A stretch of DNA of 64,000 nucleotides, taken from an archaeon. Lineage in GTDB: Archaea; Thermoplasmatota; Thermoplasmata; Methanomassiliicoccales; Methanomethylophilaceae. Below are positions 45,553 to 53,741 of this stretch, in pieces. Where the stretch lies: positions 1-64,000 of the forward strand of contig JAKSHS010000002.1 of the NCBI GenBank assembly GCA_024399275.1. The letters run 5' to 3'. Made by a program: the position numbers and the translations under genes. The stretch's first letter is position 1; every line of letters starts with the position of its first letter. Below the pieces are notes generated by a model. That model saw only the letters and a program-made list of their open reading frames with translations, did no database searches and was not told the origin of the DNA.

Positions 45553-46092
45553 TCAAAGATCAAATCCCATCTCGTTAACCTTGACTCTTGGCCTCTGATT
45601 CTCGAGGTAGCGATATACTGTAGCGTGTTCACTTCCATTAAGAATAAGTTCAACTGCGTGCTTTGCTATTGGAAGATTAAAAATGTTGCCAATGAATCCA
45701 ATTGTGTTGCCATAAACAGTAATGTATACGCCTGTAAGACTTTCTATAATTTGGCGAGTTTTTCCATCTTTACCTATCACTCTACCTCGAACTGTTAATA
45801 GTCTGTCACTTTTTTTACCGGCAAATTCCTTGAGATTTATTATTTCAAGATATTCATCATCATTGAACAATTTCATGGCCCTACTCGGAGCAAACCCTCT
45901 ACCTATGGCTTTGATAACATCTACAATTTTGAGAACTGATAATGGATTCGCTTCATTGTCGTGGATAAGAACTTCTCCTTCGGAGTCGACACTAAATCTG
46001 ACTCCAGATGCTTTCTGGAGTATTTCTTTTGTTTGACCTTTGGTTCCAATTATTACTCCAATTCTATCCTGTGGTATTCTAATAGATTGCAT
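45553..46092 (-). CDS. KH-domain RNA-binding protein (Dim2/Krr1-like)
   Basis: A 179-residue protein with two KH modules, 'RIGVIIGTKGQTKEILQ' (GxxG) and 'RVIGKDGKTRQIIESLTGV'. This is the archaeal Dim2/Pno1 homologue, which helps mature 16S rRNA and in structures contacts aIF2 and KsgA/Dim1. It overlaps rio1 by 14 bases. The nearby rio1 and ksgA genes are consistent with a small-subunit maturation role. Confidence 0.92.
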   Translation of the reverse strand: MQSIRIPQDRIGVIIGTKGQTKEILQKASGVRFSVDSEGEVLIHDNEANPLSVLKIVDVIKAIGRGFAPSRAMKLFNDDEYLEIINLKEFAGKKSDRLLTVRGRVIGKDGKTRQIIESLTGVYITVYGNTIGFIGNIFNLPIAKHAVELILNGSEHATVYRYLENQRPRVKVNEMGFDL

Positions 46093-46870
46093 CTTTCTTT
46101 TCTCCGCAGAGTGTTTTTTCTAAAATTATTTCTTCGCTAATTGTTTCAACATTCCTATTTTCGAAGAATCTATTAATGTTTCTAATATCCCTGACTAAGA
46201 ATTCTTTGGCGTTTAGGTGATCTGTGGTAAGTGCTTGACCACAATCAATCAATATAGGCTCCTCTTTCCAATATAGTATATTATACTCACTCATATCACC
46301 GTGCACGAGATTAGCTTTTTTGTACCCGTCGACGATGAAAGAAAGAACTTTTTTATAAACTATATCTGGTTTGTTTATTGCAGCATGCTTAAGTTGTGGG
46401 GCCGGTTTATTTTCGTCACCAATGTATTCCATTAACAAGCAGTTTTTTTCACATTTGATTGGCTTTGGTACATGTATTCCGTTATTGAAATATCTTTGAA
46501 GGTTGCGGTATTCTTTACTAGCCCATGCGGAAATTATCTTCTTTCTGCTGCCAGTGATACCTCTAAATCTCGGATCGCCCTCGATGTATGTCAAAATCCT
46601 TTTAAATGTGGAAGTCTGCGATCGGAATATCTTTAGAGCGTATATTTTTTTATCCTTGTCTTTAGTATGAAAAATGTTGCCCTCTTTTCCGGTGGAGATT
46701 AAGTAATGAATGGAGTCGATATACCCCTTGCTCATTAAGTCATATATGATAAGCAGTGTTTGTTTATCAAAAACTTCTGCGTCCACTATTCTCTCAATCT
46801 CAGTTTTGTTGGTTTTAAGAGAATCAATACGTCTCTCCAAATAAGAGTACGTATCTTCGTATGACGACAT
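46079..46870 (-). CDS. rio1: Rio1-type serine protein kinase
   Basis: A 263-residue atypical kinase. The ATP loop is 'STGKEGNIFHT', the lysine region 'IYALKIFRSQTSTFK', the catalytic loop 'LVHGDMSEYNIL' and the metal-binding Asp in 'ILIDCGQAL'. RIO1 acts in late 40S/30S maturation as an ATPase. It lies 13 bases after aIF1A and overlaps the KH protein gene. Confidence 0.95.
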   Translation of the reverse strand: MSSYEDTYSYLERRIDSLKTNKTEIERIVDAEVFDKQTLLIIYDLMSKGYIDSIHYLISTGKEGNIFHTKDKDKKIYALKIFRSQTSTFKRILTYIEGDPRFRGITGSRKKIISAWASKEYRNLQRYFNNGIHVPKPIKCEKNCLLMEYIGDENKPAPQLKHAAINKPDIVYKKVLSFIVDGYKKANLVHGDMSEYNILYWKEEPILIDCGQALTTDHLNAKEFLVRDIRNINRFFENRNVETISEEIILEKTLCGEKKDAIY

Positions 46871-46883
46871 GTGGTCTTCCTAT

Positions 46884-47210
46884 TCAGAAAATATCAGTGT
46901 TTTTTGGAATTTTATTCCTTTTACTAAGGTTCAGGGCTTGTGTTTTGGTGTAACGGAACCTTACATCGCATTTGTCGGGCTGAAAATCCCATACTGAAAT
47001 AATGAGAAGGTCACCTTCTCTAATCCACATCCTTTTTTTAATTTTGCCAGGGATTCGGCCCATTCTTGGAGTTCCGTCCTCACACATGATTCTGATTTTA
47101 GATGCCCCGAGCAACTGATCCGCTACGCCGAACATTTCTCCTTCCTTAATGTTTGGAAGACGTATGCGAGTCACATCTTCATCTGGATTCTCCACAGGCT
47201 TGTTGCTCAT
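46884..47210 (-). CDS. eif1a: Translation initiation factor aIF1A
   Basis: A 108-residue OB-fold factor with 'VTRIRLPNIKEGEMFGVADQLLGA', split, then 'IRIMCEDGTPRMGRIPGKIKKR' (split) and 'REGDLLIISVWDFQPDKCDVRFRY' (split). It binds the ribosomal A site during start-codon selection. The ATG at 47210 is preferred to the 18-codon longer frame because it follows AGAGGA at good spacing and the TATA box would otherwise be too close. It is the first gene of the eight-gene minus-strand operon. Confidence 0.95.
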   Translation of the reverse strand: MSNKPVENPDEDVTRIRLPNIKEGEMFGVADQLLGASKIRIMCEDGTPRMGRIPGKIKKRMWIREGDLLIISVWDFQPDKCDVRFRYTKTQALNLSKRNKIPKNTDIF

Positions 47211-47242
47211 ACTAAATGTCCTCTGCACAGAGGCGACTGGTC

Positions 47243-47256
47243 TTATATATATAAAA
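47243..47256 (-). promoter_or_regulatory. TATA box of the aIF1A operon
   Basis: TTTTATATATATAA, the cleanest TATA box in the window, is centred about 39 bases upstream of the aIF1A ATG. It predicts a start near 47223 and a leader of about a dozen bases with the AGAGGA site. It probably drives the whole run down to ksgA. Confidence 0.65.
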
Positions 47257-47380
47257 GGTAGCACATTCGGCCGGGTTTTTCTGAAATTTAATTGCGTATG
47301 GAATTAATGCTTTGGTAGTTAAGTCTTGTATATCGAATTGTTTGTCGTGTGATGAAGGACCGACGTAATTTATTGTTTGA

Positions 47381-48439
47381 ATGTTATTTGCCCTTGTGGA
47401 TAGGCGACTGGCAGCTAAATACCCGTTTGTTGGTATTACAACTCAAATAATATCGGGAATCAATGTGGACGCGACAATGCTGATTTCTTCAGATGTGTTT
47501 GAGAATTCAAGACGCAGAGGCATACAAAGGTTGGAGGATTCTATTAACAATTCAGAAGTTTCGTGTGTGCCTCTAGCTAGTGAATATGAATTGTTGACAG
47601 AGATGTGTTCGTACCTCTATGCAAGGATAGTAATTTCATGTATTGATAATAAATTTCTTACTAGGAGATACGCCTTATCTGAGTCAGTGAGAATGAAAAA
47701 ACTTATTGAGAGAGAGGATGGGGACGTTGTACGGTACATCGCGGAAACCCTTAACGTGAATACGGCATTTGATGGTAGGAGGCTAAGAATGTATTTCACG
47801 GACTATTTGAGGCTTTCTTCCAGAATTAAAAGTAAAGATTGGAAGCTTGTCAATACAGAAGTGCGTGGGGGATACGTATATCTTGGAGAAGATAAGTTTA
47901 GTCGGCTCCTTCAGAATGCGTTGCAAGATAAAATAGAATCTGAGCTCCCGCTCGAAATACCAGAGGAATACATGTATAGCATTAGAGAAGATATCACTTA
48001 TGTAGAAAATCTTTTTAGAAGTGTTACAGGTAAGTTTAATTCACAATTTCCTGCGACGTTGAGAGATTTGTGTTTACCGCCATGCATCAAAGCTTTGCTT
48101 ATAAATGCGCAAAATGGTGTTAATTTGTCACATAGTGGAAGATTTGCGTTAGTATCATTTCTTCATGCGGTAGGCATGGATTCAAATCAGATTCTTAAAT
48201 TGTTCTCAAAATCTCCTGATTTTGATGAGTTAAAATCGTTGTATCAAATTAAACATATAACTGGGGAATTGAACGGCACTGATGGATATAATCCTCCAGA
48301 GTGTAGTACAATGAGAACTAATGGGATTTGCTATAGTCCAGATGACTTTTGCAATAACAAAAAGATTAATCATCCGATTATGTACTATAGGAAGAAGTTA
48401 GCGGTGGAAGATAGGGGGCAGAAGATCCCTGTAGATTGA
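47381..48439 (+). CDS. priL: DNA primase large subunit
   Basis: A 352-residue PriL. The C-terminal iron-sulfur domain carries the four cysteines: 'LPPCIKALL', then 'ECSTMRTNGICYSP' and 'FCNNKK', with 'NHPIMYYRKKL' at the end. The N-terminal helical half is divergent, as is usual. With PriS it makes RNA primers. PriS is not in the window. Confidence 0.92.
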   Translation: MLFALVDRRLAAKYPFVGITTQIISGINVDATMLISSDVFENSRRRGIQRLEDSINNSEVSCVPLASEYELLTEMCSYLYARIVISCIDNKFLTRRYALSESVRMKKLIEREDGDVVRYIAETLNVNTAFDGRRLRMYFTDYLRLSSRIKSKDWKLVNTEVRGGYVYLGEDKFSRLLQNALQDKIESELPLEIPEEYMYSIREDITYVENLFRSVTGKFNSQFPATLRDLCLPPCIKALLINAQNGVNLSHSGRFALVSFLHAVGMDSNQILKLFSKSPDFDELKSLYQIKHITGELNGTDGYNPPECSTMRTNGICYSPDDFCNNKKINHPIMYYRKKLAVEDRGQKIPVD

Positions 48440-48622
48440 TTTTGAAGAGCTTAATCGAGTACCATGCTGGTTAAAGTACTGTGGTGGGTGAAGAGGAGAT
48501 TAGTATTTGGGTGGTGGTAGTCTTGATCGGATCCTCAGTTACGGTAGAGTACGATTAGTTATCGAAAGCCTGTGAAATTTGTGTTGGGATGGAGTTTGAC
48601 GAACATTAAATGTTTCCTGTGA

Positions 48623-49147
48623 TTAAAACCACTTGTCTATTTCGTTGCTCCAGTCTACACTTCCCGGAGGAAACAAACTTGGATTCTTGATGGCTTTTTC
48701 AATTATTCTAGCGGTTTCAGGAGGTGTTAGGTTTGTGCAGTTTATTTCCGATGTTATTGTTCCAGAACTTACTGATTCAGATAGAATTATGTCGAGTATT
48801 TCTGATTGAATGTTATCTTGAATTTTCCTTAAACTGTATCCTCTTTGTTTGAGTCGCTTATATATCGTGTTTGGGTCACATCTTAGAACTATTATAATGT
48901 CGCAATTTACAAAATGAGAAAGATGTCCATCTAGAAAAACAACTTCACGGCTTTTTGTTTTATATTTTAGGGAATCATTCAATTTGTTAGTGTCCACGTT
49001 ATATGATCCTAATTCTACATCGAATTCTTCAAGAAGACCGTTTCTCTTGGCGTAGGAGTTGATATCGATAACTTTGTATTTAGTCGAAAGGAGGTTAGCT
49101 ACTGTACTTTTTCCTACTCCAGGTGTTCCTGTTATTGCTATTAACAT
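48623..49147 (-). CDS. AK6/Fap7-type adenylate kinase
   Basis: A 174-residue P-loop kinase. Walker A is 'ITGTPGVGKST'; 'VFLDGHLSHF' and 'VLRCDPNTIYKRLKQRGYS' match the AK6 family, and the NMP-binding part is short. Archaeal and eukaryotic members act in small-subunit rRNA maturation with uS11 and can phosphorylate AMP. The ribosome biogenesis genes to the left fit this. Confidence 0.9.
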   Translation of the reverse strand: MLIAITGTPGVGKSTVANLLSTKYKVIDINSYAKRNGLLEEFDVELGSYNVDTNKLNDSLKYKTKSREVVFLDGHLSHFVNCDIIIVLRCDPNTIYKRLKQRGYSLRKIQDNIQSEILDIILSESVSSGTITSEINCTNLTPPETARIIEKAIKNPSLFPPGSVDWSNEIDKWF

Positions 49148-49318
49148 TTTCTTAGATTTCTCACTTTGAAACTAATATACTGTATCTTGTTATGCTAGCT
49201 TTTATTTTGGCTACTTGTGTAGTTAGAGTACTCGATATTGTCCTAAGATTTAGAATCTTTCGTTTGTAGCTGAAATAGCCGTGATGGTTTCTATCGATCA
49301 GTTGATGGTTATTAATAA

Positions 49319-50056
49319 CTATTGTGACCTTAAAAATTGGGAAATTTCGGCAAGGATGTCTCTTCTATTCTGATCGCGAGAAAAAGATGTAATTAATAAA
49401 TCGATCTCGTCATTTTTTCCTTTAAGGTTTTTTACAAATTGGATAATGTTTGTTAAAGCACGATCGATCTCATCTGATATTGGGATAGTAGCTGCTCTAG
49501 ATGTTCTAGAGATGGGATTTATGTCGATAGAAATTACTGTTTTTCCCATTTTAACCAATGCTTCCGCCCTATCTCCATCTTCTATTGGCACTAGAATACA
49601 GTCACAATTATGGAGTGTTTCGGAACATAATGCACGATTATGTTCTAGTCCTGGGATTCTAGCAGTTGGAAGATTTCCAATAATATTTTCCCCGCCCTTG
49701 GACTTGAGATATCTTATCAATTTATCGATTCTTGCCTCTGTCCTGTGAAATAGATTTATTTCGATAGGGGCGGGGATTAGTTTAGATAACTGAATTAGTT
49801 TTTCTGCACCTAATACTGCGGCGTTACCGTTTACGCAGATAAGTGGTTTTCTTGCCTTCAAGAGATGTGCAGCGGCTACTTTTTCTGCCTTGAAAGAAGA
49901 CATCAACGTTTTTTCTCCCATTAAATAATCAAATGCTTCCCCTCTGCCATGAGATATGAGACCTGTCTGATCTACCAAGCCTTTATCTACCATTTTCGCA
50001 AGATATTCTCTAACTATTAGCGTTTTGTATCTTGGATGATTTTGAGGAATCGTCAT
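49319..50056 (-). CDS. 4-phosphopantoate--beta-alanine ligase (phosphopantothenate synthetase)
   Basis: A 245-residue member of the archaeal PPS family (former DUF137), which joins phosphopantoate and beta-alanine in archaeal CoA synthesis. Conserved stretches are 'HPRYKTLIVREYL', 'GLISHGRGEAFDYLMGE', 'ICVNGNAAVLG', 'NLFHRTEARI', 'CDCILVPIEDGDRAEALVK' and 'SIDINPISRTSR'. Length is normal. Pantoate kinase is not adjacent. Confidence 0.93.
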   Translation of the reverse strand: MTIPQNHPRYKTLIVREYLAKMVDKGLVDQTGLISHGRGEAFDYLMGEKTLMSSFKAEKVAAAHLLKARKPLICVNGNAAVLGAEKLIQLSKLIPAPIEINLFHRTEARIDKLIRYLKSKGGENIIGNLPTARIPGLEHNRALCSETLHNCDCILVPIEDGDRAEALVKMGKTVISIDINPISRTSRAATIPISDEIDRALTNIIQFVKNLKGKNDEIDLLITSFSRDQNRRDILAEISQFLRSQ

Positions 50057-50156
50057 ATGATGCGTATTAATGGATTATAATTAAACGATTGGTTATGGAA
50101 GTTGGCTTACTTGTATTGTAGGTTTTTATATTGTTGGGCCTGCATGTGACTGCTAA

Positions 50157-50858
50157 ATGCCTGACGTACGTGTAGTACTAGTTGAACCAAAAATTGAAGG
50201 GAACATTGGAGCCGTCGCAAGAATCATGGCTAATTTTGATGTAAATGAGCTTTATTTAATTCATCCTTGTGAAGTGGGAGATATTGCTTATCGTAGGGCA
50301 AAGCATGGGGCCTTTGTCCTTGACAATGCAAAAGTTGTCGAGAGCTTTGACGACGCTCTAAGTGAATGTTTTTTCGTTGCCGGAACAAGTGGGATCATCA
50401 CAAAAGGCGATAGGAATTATGCTAGAGTTCCTATACCCGTACATTCATTTGCAGAGCGATTGAGAGACTATACAGAAAAAGTGGCTGTAGTTTTTGGGAG
50501 AGAAGATGTCGGACTCTTTCAAGACGAACTAGTAAGATGCGATGCGCTAGTGCACATTCCTTCTAGTGAGAAGTATCCTATTCTTAATCTTTCACATGCG
50601 GTTGGTGTGGTGTTGTATGAGATGTTTAAATTTGAGATAAAACCGCCTATGCCTGCTGACAATGAAGAAAAAGAGAGGATGTTCAAGTTTTTTGATGATT
50701 TGTTGGAGGCCATAGCATACCCGAAAGTAAGAAGAAAATGTACGTCAACTATGTTCAGAAAGATGATGGGTCGTGCTATTCCGACAAAATACGAATATAA
50801 TACGATAATGGGTGTAATTGGTGACGCCGTTAAGGAAATTAAAAGGATAAGGCCGTGA
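50157..50858 (+). CDS. SPOUT RNA 2'-O-methyltransferase (TrmJ type)
   Basis: A 233-residue SPOUT enzyme of the TrmH/TrmJ group. It has 'VVLVEPKIEGNIGAVARIMANF', split, 'GTSGIITKGDRNY', 'VVFGREDVGL' (SAM knot) and 'SEKYPILNLSHAVGVVLYE'. The likely target is the ribose of tRNA residue 32 or a similar site. A C-terminal helical extension is present. It stands alone, convergent to the ribosomal protein genes. Confidence 0.9.
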   Translation: MPDVRVVLVEPKIEGNIGAVARIMANFDVNELYLIHPCEVGDIAYRRAKHGAFVLDNAKVVESFDDALSECFFVAGTSGIITKGDRNYARVPIPVHSFAERLRDYTEKVAVVFGREDVGLFQDELVRCDALVHIPSSEKYPILNLSHAVGVVLYEMFKFEIKPPMPADNEEKERMFKFFDDLLEAIAYPKVRRKCTSTMFRKMMGRAIPTKYEYNTIMGVIGDAVKEIKRIRP

Positions 50859-50918
50859 AGTAGAGACGCCTCAGGCTTCGTTGTTAGACTACGCCACGTG
50901 TAATTTAAAGCCGTTTGG

Positions 50919-50953
50919 GCCCATCCTAGCAATAACTGCAGAATCGGATGGGC
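50919..50953. terminator. 8-bp hairpin between convergent units
   Basis: GCCCATCC, a 19-base loop, and GGATGGGC lie between the TrmJ-type gene and the end of rpl12. The stem is perfect and G+C-rich. On the plus strand it is followed by A-rich and T-containing sequence. A bidirectional terminator or an RNA processing/stability element is likely. Confidence 0.5.
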
Positions 50954-50989
50954 ATAAAAGTTTAAAGAAATTGAGGAGGAGCTGATGAT

Positions 50990-51298
50990 TCAGCCGAATA
51001 ACGCGCTGAGACCAGCCGCTGCTTCTTCCTCACTGACCTGCTCTTCTTTTGCTTGCTCCTCTTTCTTAGCCTCCGGAGCCGCTGTAGCAGGTGCGGCCGT
51101 AGTAGTAGGGGCAATTGTCATGGACGTGGCTGACGCTATCGCTTCCTTAATATCAACGCCCTCGAGTGAGGCAATCAATGATTTGACTTTAGCCACATCG
51201 GGCTCTATACCGGCAGATTTAAGAATCGCCTTTACGGCGTCTTCAGTGATGTCCTTACCTGCCGCGTAAAGCACCATTGCACTATAGATATACTCCAT
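50990..51298 (-). CDS. rpl12: Ribosomal protein P1 (L12)
   Basis: A 102-residue acidic stalk protein: helical dimerisation domain 'EYIYSAMVLYAAGKDITEDAV' (split), an Ala-rich hinge and the tail 'SEEEAAAGLSALFG', which binds translation GTPases. Several copies bind L10. It lies 20 bases after rpl10, and the last 19 codons are identical in DNA to those of rpl10. Confidence 0.96.
   Translation of the reverse strand: MEYIYSAMVLYAAGKDITEDAVKAILKSAGIEPDVAKVKSLIASLEGVDIKEAIASATSMTIAPTTTAAPATAAPEAKKEEQAKEEQVSEEEAAAGLSALFG
50992..51048 (-). repeat. 57-bp direct repeat, copy in rpl12
   Basis: Identical base for base to 51321-51377. It covers the last 19 codons, encoding the EF2-binding tail, without the stop codon. 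The two stop codons differ (TGA here, TAA in rpl10). Confidence 0.95.
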
Positions 51299-51318
51299 GT
51301 GTTCAACCTCTTTTTCGT

Positions 51319-52311
51319 TTAGCCGAATAACGCGCTGAGACCAGCCGCTGCTTCTTCCTCACTGACCTGCTCTTCTTCAACACTTACCTCAGTTTTTTTC
51401 TCTTCCGTAGGAGTTGTTTCGATGACTACCGCGGTGTTAGATCTCGTAGCTATACTGTCGCTAGTGTATCCTGCAGCAAACGCTATACGAAGCATTTGGG
51501 CATCTGCCCTTGAAAGAAGCATCTTGATGTTGTCCTTAGTAGGCAACGCAATTGAAACCGAGAGACCGACTGACTCTCGGAATGCCTTTATGATAAGCGG
51601 TGCGATTGTTTCATTTGTCGGGAAGCATATTGCAACGCCTAGTGCACGAGCGCTGGATGCAGCTGTTGCGAACGCATTAACGTAGTAATCGTCTGGAATG
51701 TCTAATACGTCCCGAGAATATACGATTCCATTCTCATAGACGGCCCTAAGATCAAGTCCTATGATCATGGGTAAGATTTCTAATTTAGGAAGCATCGCCG
51801 CGACATTCGCAGGAACAGGGTGTCCAGCTTTCACTAATGTTGTGTCTTTTTTTACTACAATTTTTCCAGATTCTATCGATGTGGGAAGCCCCAATTTTTG
51901 AAGTTCCCCTATAATAGGCCCTGGCCCAAAAGGTGTAGGTCCTTGATGAACGATAATGTCTATTGGGGCAATTTGGCCAGCCTTTGCGGGGGCGGCTGTT
52001 TTTGCCGATTCGAGTTGCCTGAAAAGTTTGAAGGGATTGAGGTCGGTAACAATGATTGCACACTGCCCATATATTGCTGATTTTAATTTGTCAAGGCCTG
52101 GTTTCTCTTTTTCGGCTTCGTTGAGAGCTAAAAATGCGAGGTTGTTCCTTGTCATCCTTAGTACGGCATGTTTCCTGAGCCCGGATCTCATAGATTGTAT
52201 TTGTTGACCAGCAATTCCACCCATACCAACGACTGCAACAATTGGCTTTGCGATTATATCATCAGCCAAACTCTTAACAAGATCTTTTTTCCATGATGCG
52301 ATGTGCGTCAT
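51319..52311 (-). CDS. rpl10: Ribosomal protein uL10 (P0)
   Basis: A 330-residue protein: N-terminal rRNA-binding domain ('VVGMGGIAGQQIQSMRSGLR', 'RMTRNNLAFLAL'), the archaeal insertion domain, helices that carry L12 dimers and the shared acidic tail ending 'AAAGLSALFG'. The ATG follows AGGAGGC. It is part of the rpl1-rpl10-rpl12 operon, with 11 bases to rpl1. Confidence 0.96.
   Translation of the reverse strand: MTHIASWKKDLVKSLADDIIAKPIVAVVGMGGIAGQQIQSMRSGLRKHAVLRMTRNNLAFLALNEAEKEKPGLDKLKSAIYGQCAIIVTDLNPFKLFRQLESAKTAAPAKAGQIAPIDIIVHQGPTPFGPGPIIGELQKLGLPTSIESGKIVVKKDTTLVKAGHPVPANVAAMLPKLEILPMIIGLDLRAVYENGIVYSRDVLDIPDDYYVNAFATAASSARALGVAICFPTNETIAPLIIKAFRESVGLSVSIALPTKDNIKMLLSRADAQMLRIAFAAGYTSDSIATRSNTAVVIETTPTEEKKTEVSVEEEQVSEEEAAAGLSALFG
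51321..51377 (-). repeat. 57-bp direct repeat, copy in rpl10
   Basis: Identical to 50992-51048. Perfect identity at all third codon positions suggests recent gene conversion between the two stalk genes. Confidence 0.95.
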
Positions 52312-52322
52312 TTCAAGCCTCC

Positions 52323-52961
52323 TTAGATTAACCTCTCCGACGGCCCCATCGTGGTCTTAATGTACAGCGAAGCAATGTTCATTTTTCCCTTTTCAAGCTT
52401 AGTCTCTATGCGTTTGAGGACGGTATCGACGTTGTCCGCGATTTCTTCGGGCGACATAGAAATTGTGCCAACGGGAATGTGAAAAGTTTTTTTATCTCTC
52501 GTTCTGACTGAAACTGTTTTCCTGAGATTCTCGATTATTCCCGTAGGGTCTGCACCTGATACAATTGGTTTGGGCATTTTTCCGCGAGGTCCGAGAATAG
52601 TACCAAGTTTTTTACCAATAGTAGCCATAAGTGATGCCTCAGCAATGAAATAGTCCATCTCATTGGCGAGTTTTTTTGCTTGTTTCTTATCATCAGCGAT
52701 CGAGCTGAGTTCGTCGACAGCTATTACTGTGTCAGCGATATCCTTAGCTTTGAGTATAAGCTCGCCACTTCCGATTACACAGATACGGACTAACTTCCCA
52801 CGGCCATTTGGCAGAACGACATCATCCGAAATACGATTTTTTGGAACCGATAAATCTACGTCTTTAAGGTTGACGGCCAACTCAACTGTCTCTACAAAAT
52901 TTCTTTTCTTAGCGCCTTCGAGCGCTTTTCGTACGGCCACTGCAGTCGACTTCTCTGCCAA
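52323..52961 (-). CDS. rpl1: Ribosomal protein uL1
   Basis: A 212-residue protein with 'KALEGAKKRNFVETVELAVN', 'LKDVDLSVPKNRI', 'DYFIAEASLMATIGKKLGTI' (split), 'LGPRGKMPKP' and 'RTRDKKTFHIPVGT'. The TTG at 52961 is chosen because GAGGAGG lies six bases before it; the open frame extends 20 codons further, but that segment contains the ribosome site and leader. L1 forms the E-site stalk and in other archaea represses its own mRNA. Confidence 0.93.
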   Translation of the reverse strand: MAEKSTAVAVRKALEGAKKRNFVETVELAVNLKDVDLSVPKNRISDDVVLPNGRGKLVRICVIGSGELILKAKDIADTVIAVDELSSIADDKKQAKKLANEMDYFIAEASLMATIGKKLGTILGPRGKMPKPIVSGADPTGIIENLRKTVSVRTRDKKTFHIPVGTISMSPEEIADNVDTVLKRIETKLEKGKMNIASLYIKTTMGPSERLI

Positions 52962-52986
52962 TGTAATTCCTCCTCGTAGTACCCGC

Positions 52987-53000
52987 GAATCTTCAGATTC
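52987..53000 (-). promoter_or_regulatory. Leader hairpin before rpl1
   Basis: GAATC-loop-GATTC lies in the predicted 49-base leader between the TATA box (53042-53031) and the ribosome site. In Methanococcus L1 binds its own mRNA near the start, so this could be part of an L1 operator. That link is an inference. Confidence 0.35.
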
Positions 53001-53030
53001 TCCTACAAGTTGGCCCCACAACGGAGGGAT

Positions 53031-53042
53031 ACTATATAAATT
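53031..53042 (-). promoter_or_regulatory. TATA box of the rpl1 operon
   Basis: AATTTATATAGT on the minus strand predicts a start near 53010. It shows that rpl1-rpl10-rpl12 can be transcribed apart from secE-spt5-rpl11. Confidence 0.55.
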
Positions 53043-53172
53043 CGATTTATACAGGGCACTGAATTCATATTGACCTTTTGAGAGAAGGTGTACGTGCTAA
53101 TAGGTATAGAGATGGCGTAATGAGATGTATTTGGGAATAGTAACTTGATAAGTCTGTTCACCAATTATCGAA

Positions 53173-53208
53173 GTTGCGGCGAACGACACTCTATGCCTCA
53201 GCCGCAAC
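53173..53208. ncRNA. Structured hairpin between rpl11 and the rpl1 promoter
   Basis: GTTGCGGC and GCCGCAAC form a perfect eight-base stem around a 20-base interior. On the minus strand the interior can add a four-pair upper stem (GGCA with TGTC, one G-T pair) above a small internal loop. It may be the rpl11 3' end structure, a terminator or a protein-binding RNA. No RNA family is recognised. Confidence 0.4.
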
Positions 53209-53267
53209 GTTTGTATGAAATTGATAAGAAGCCCGAAAATTTGATATCTACTTATCAATTGCTGTAT

Positions 53268-53738
53268 TTAGAGTTGACTTTTATAGACACCGTCCTTTAC
53301 ATCTTTTGTGAAAGTCTTGGCGTCTTTTCCATCGATTGTAACGCCGATTGAGACACAGCTTCCTGCGACTTCACAGAGACGTGCTCCAACTGTTGCACCT
53401 AGAAGTCCATCGATTTTCATATCTGCTATTTTCTTTGCTTGGTCAAGTGTGAGGTTTCCGACCTTCGTTGTTCTTGCATTGCCTGAACCGGCCTCGATAC
53501 CAAGTTCCCCTTTTATAAGAGCGGACATGGGGGGTGTTCCGACCTCGACATCAAAGGATTTATCCTCTTTAATTAAGACCTTAACGGGAACTTTCATGCC
53601 AGAAAAGGCCTTCGTCTTCTCGTTTATCCTTGAGATGACCTGCCCAACATTAACTCCTTTTGGTCCAAGCGCTGGTCCAAGAGGTGGACCTGCGGAGGCT
53701 TTTCCTCCGTCTACCAATGCTTCAATAACGTCTGTCAT
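53268..53738 (-). CDS. rpl11: Ribosomal protein uL11
   Basis: A 156-residue protein with 'VEALVDGGKASAGPPLGPALGPKGVNVG'-type start (seen here as 'GGKASAGPPLGPALGPKG'), 'FDVEVGTPPMSALIK' and 'KIDGLLGATVGARLCEVAG', split as usual. It binds the GTPase centre of 23S rRNA. Three bases separate it from spt5, so secE, spt5 and rpl11 form one operon. Confidence 0.97.
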   Translation of the reverse strand: MTDVIEALVDGGKASAGPPLGPALGPKGVNVGQVISRINEKTKAFSGMKVPVKVLIKEDKSFDVEVGTPPMSALIKGELGIEAGSGNARTTKVGNLTLDQAKKIADMKIDGLLGATVGARLCEVAGSCVSIGVTIDGKDAKTFTKDVKDGVYKSQL

Positions 53739-53741
53739 TTT

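Noticed and set aside
47211-47232. CCTCT/AGAGG inverted repeat overlapping the aIF1A ribosome site, suggesting a translational switch
   Set aside because: The TATA box places the transcript start near 47223, so most of the 5' arm would not be in the mRNA.
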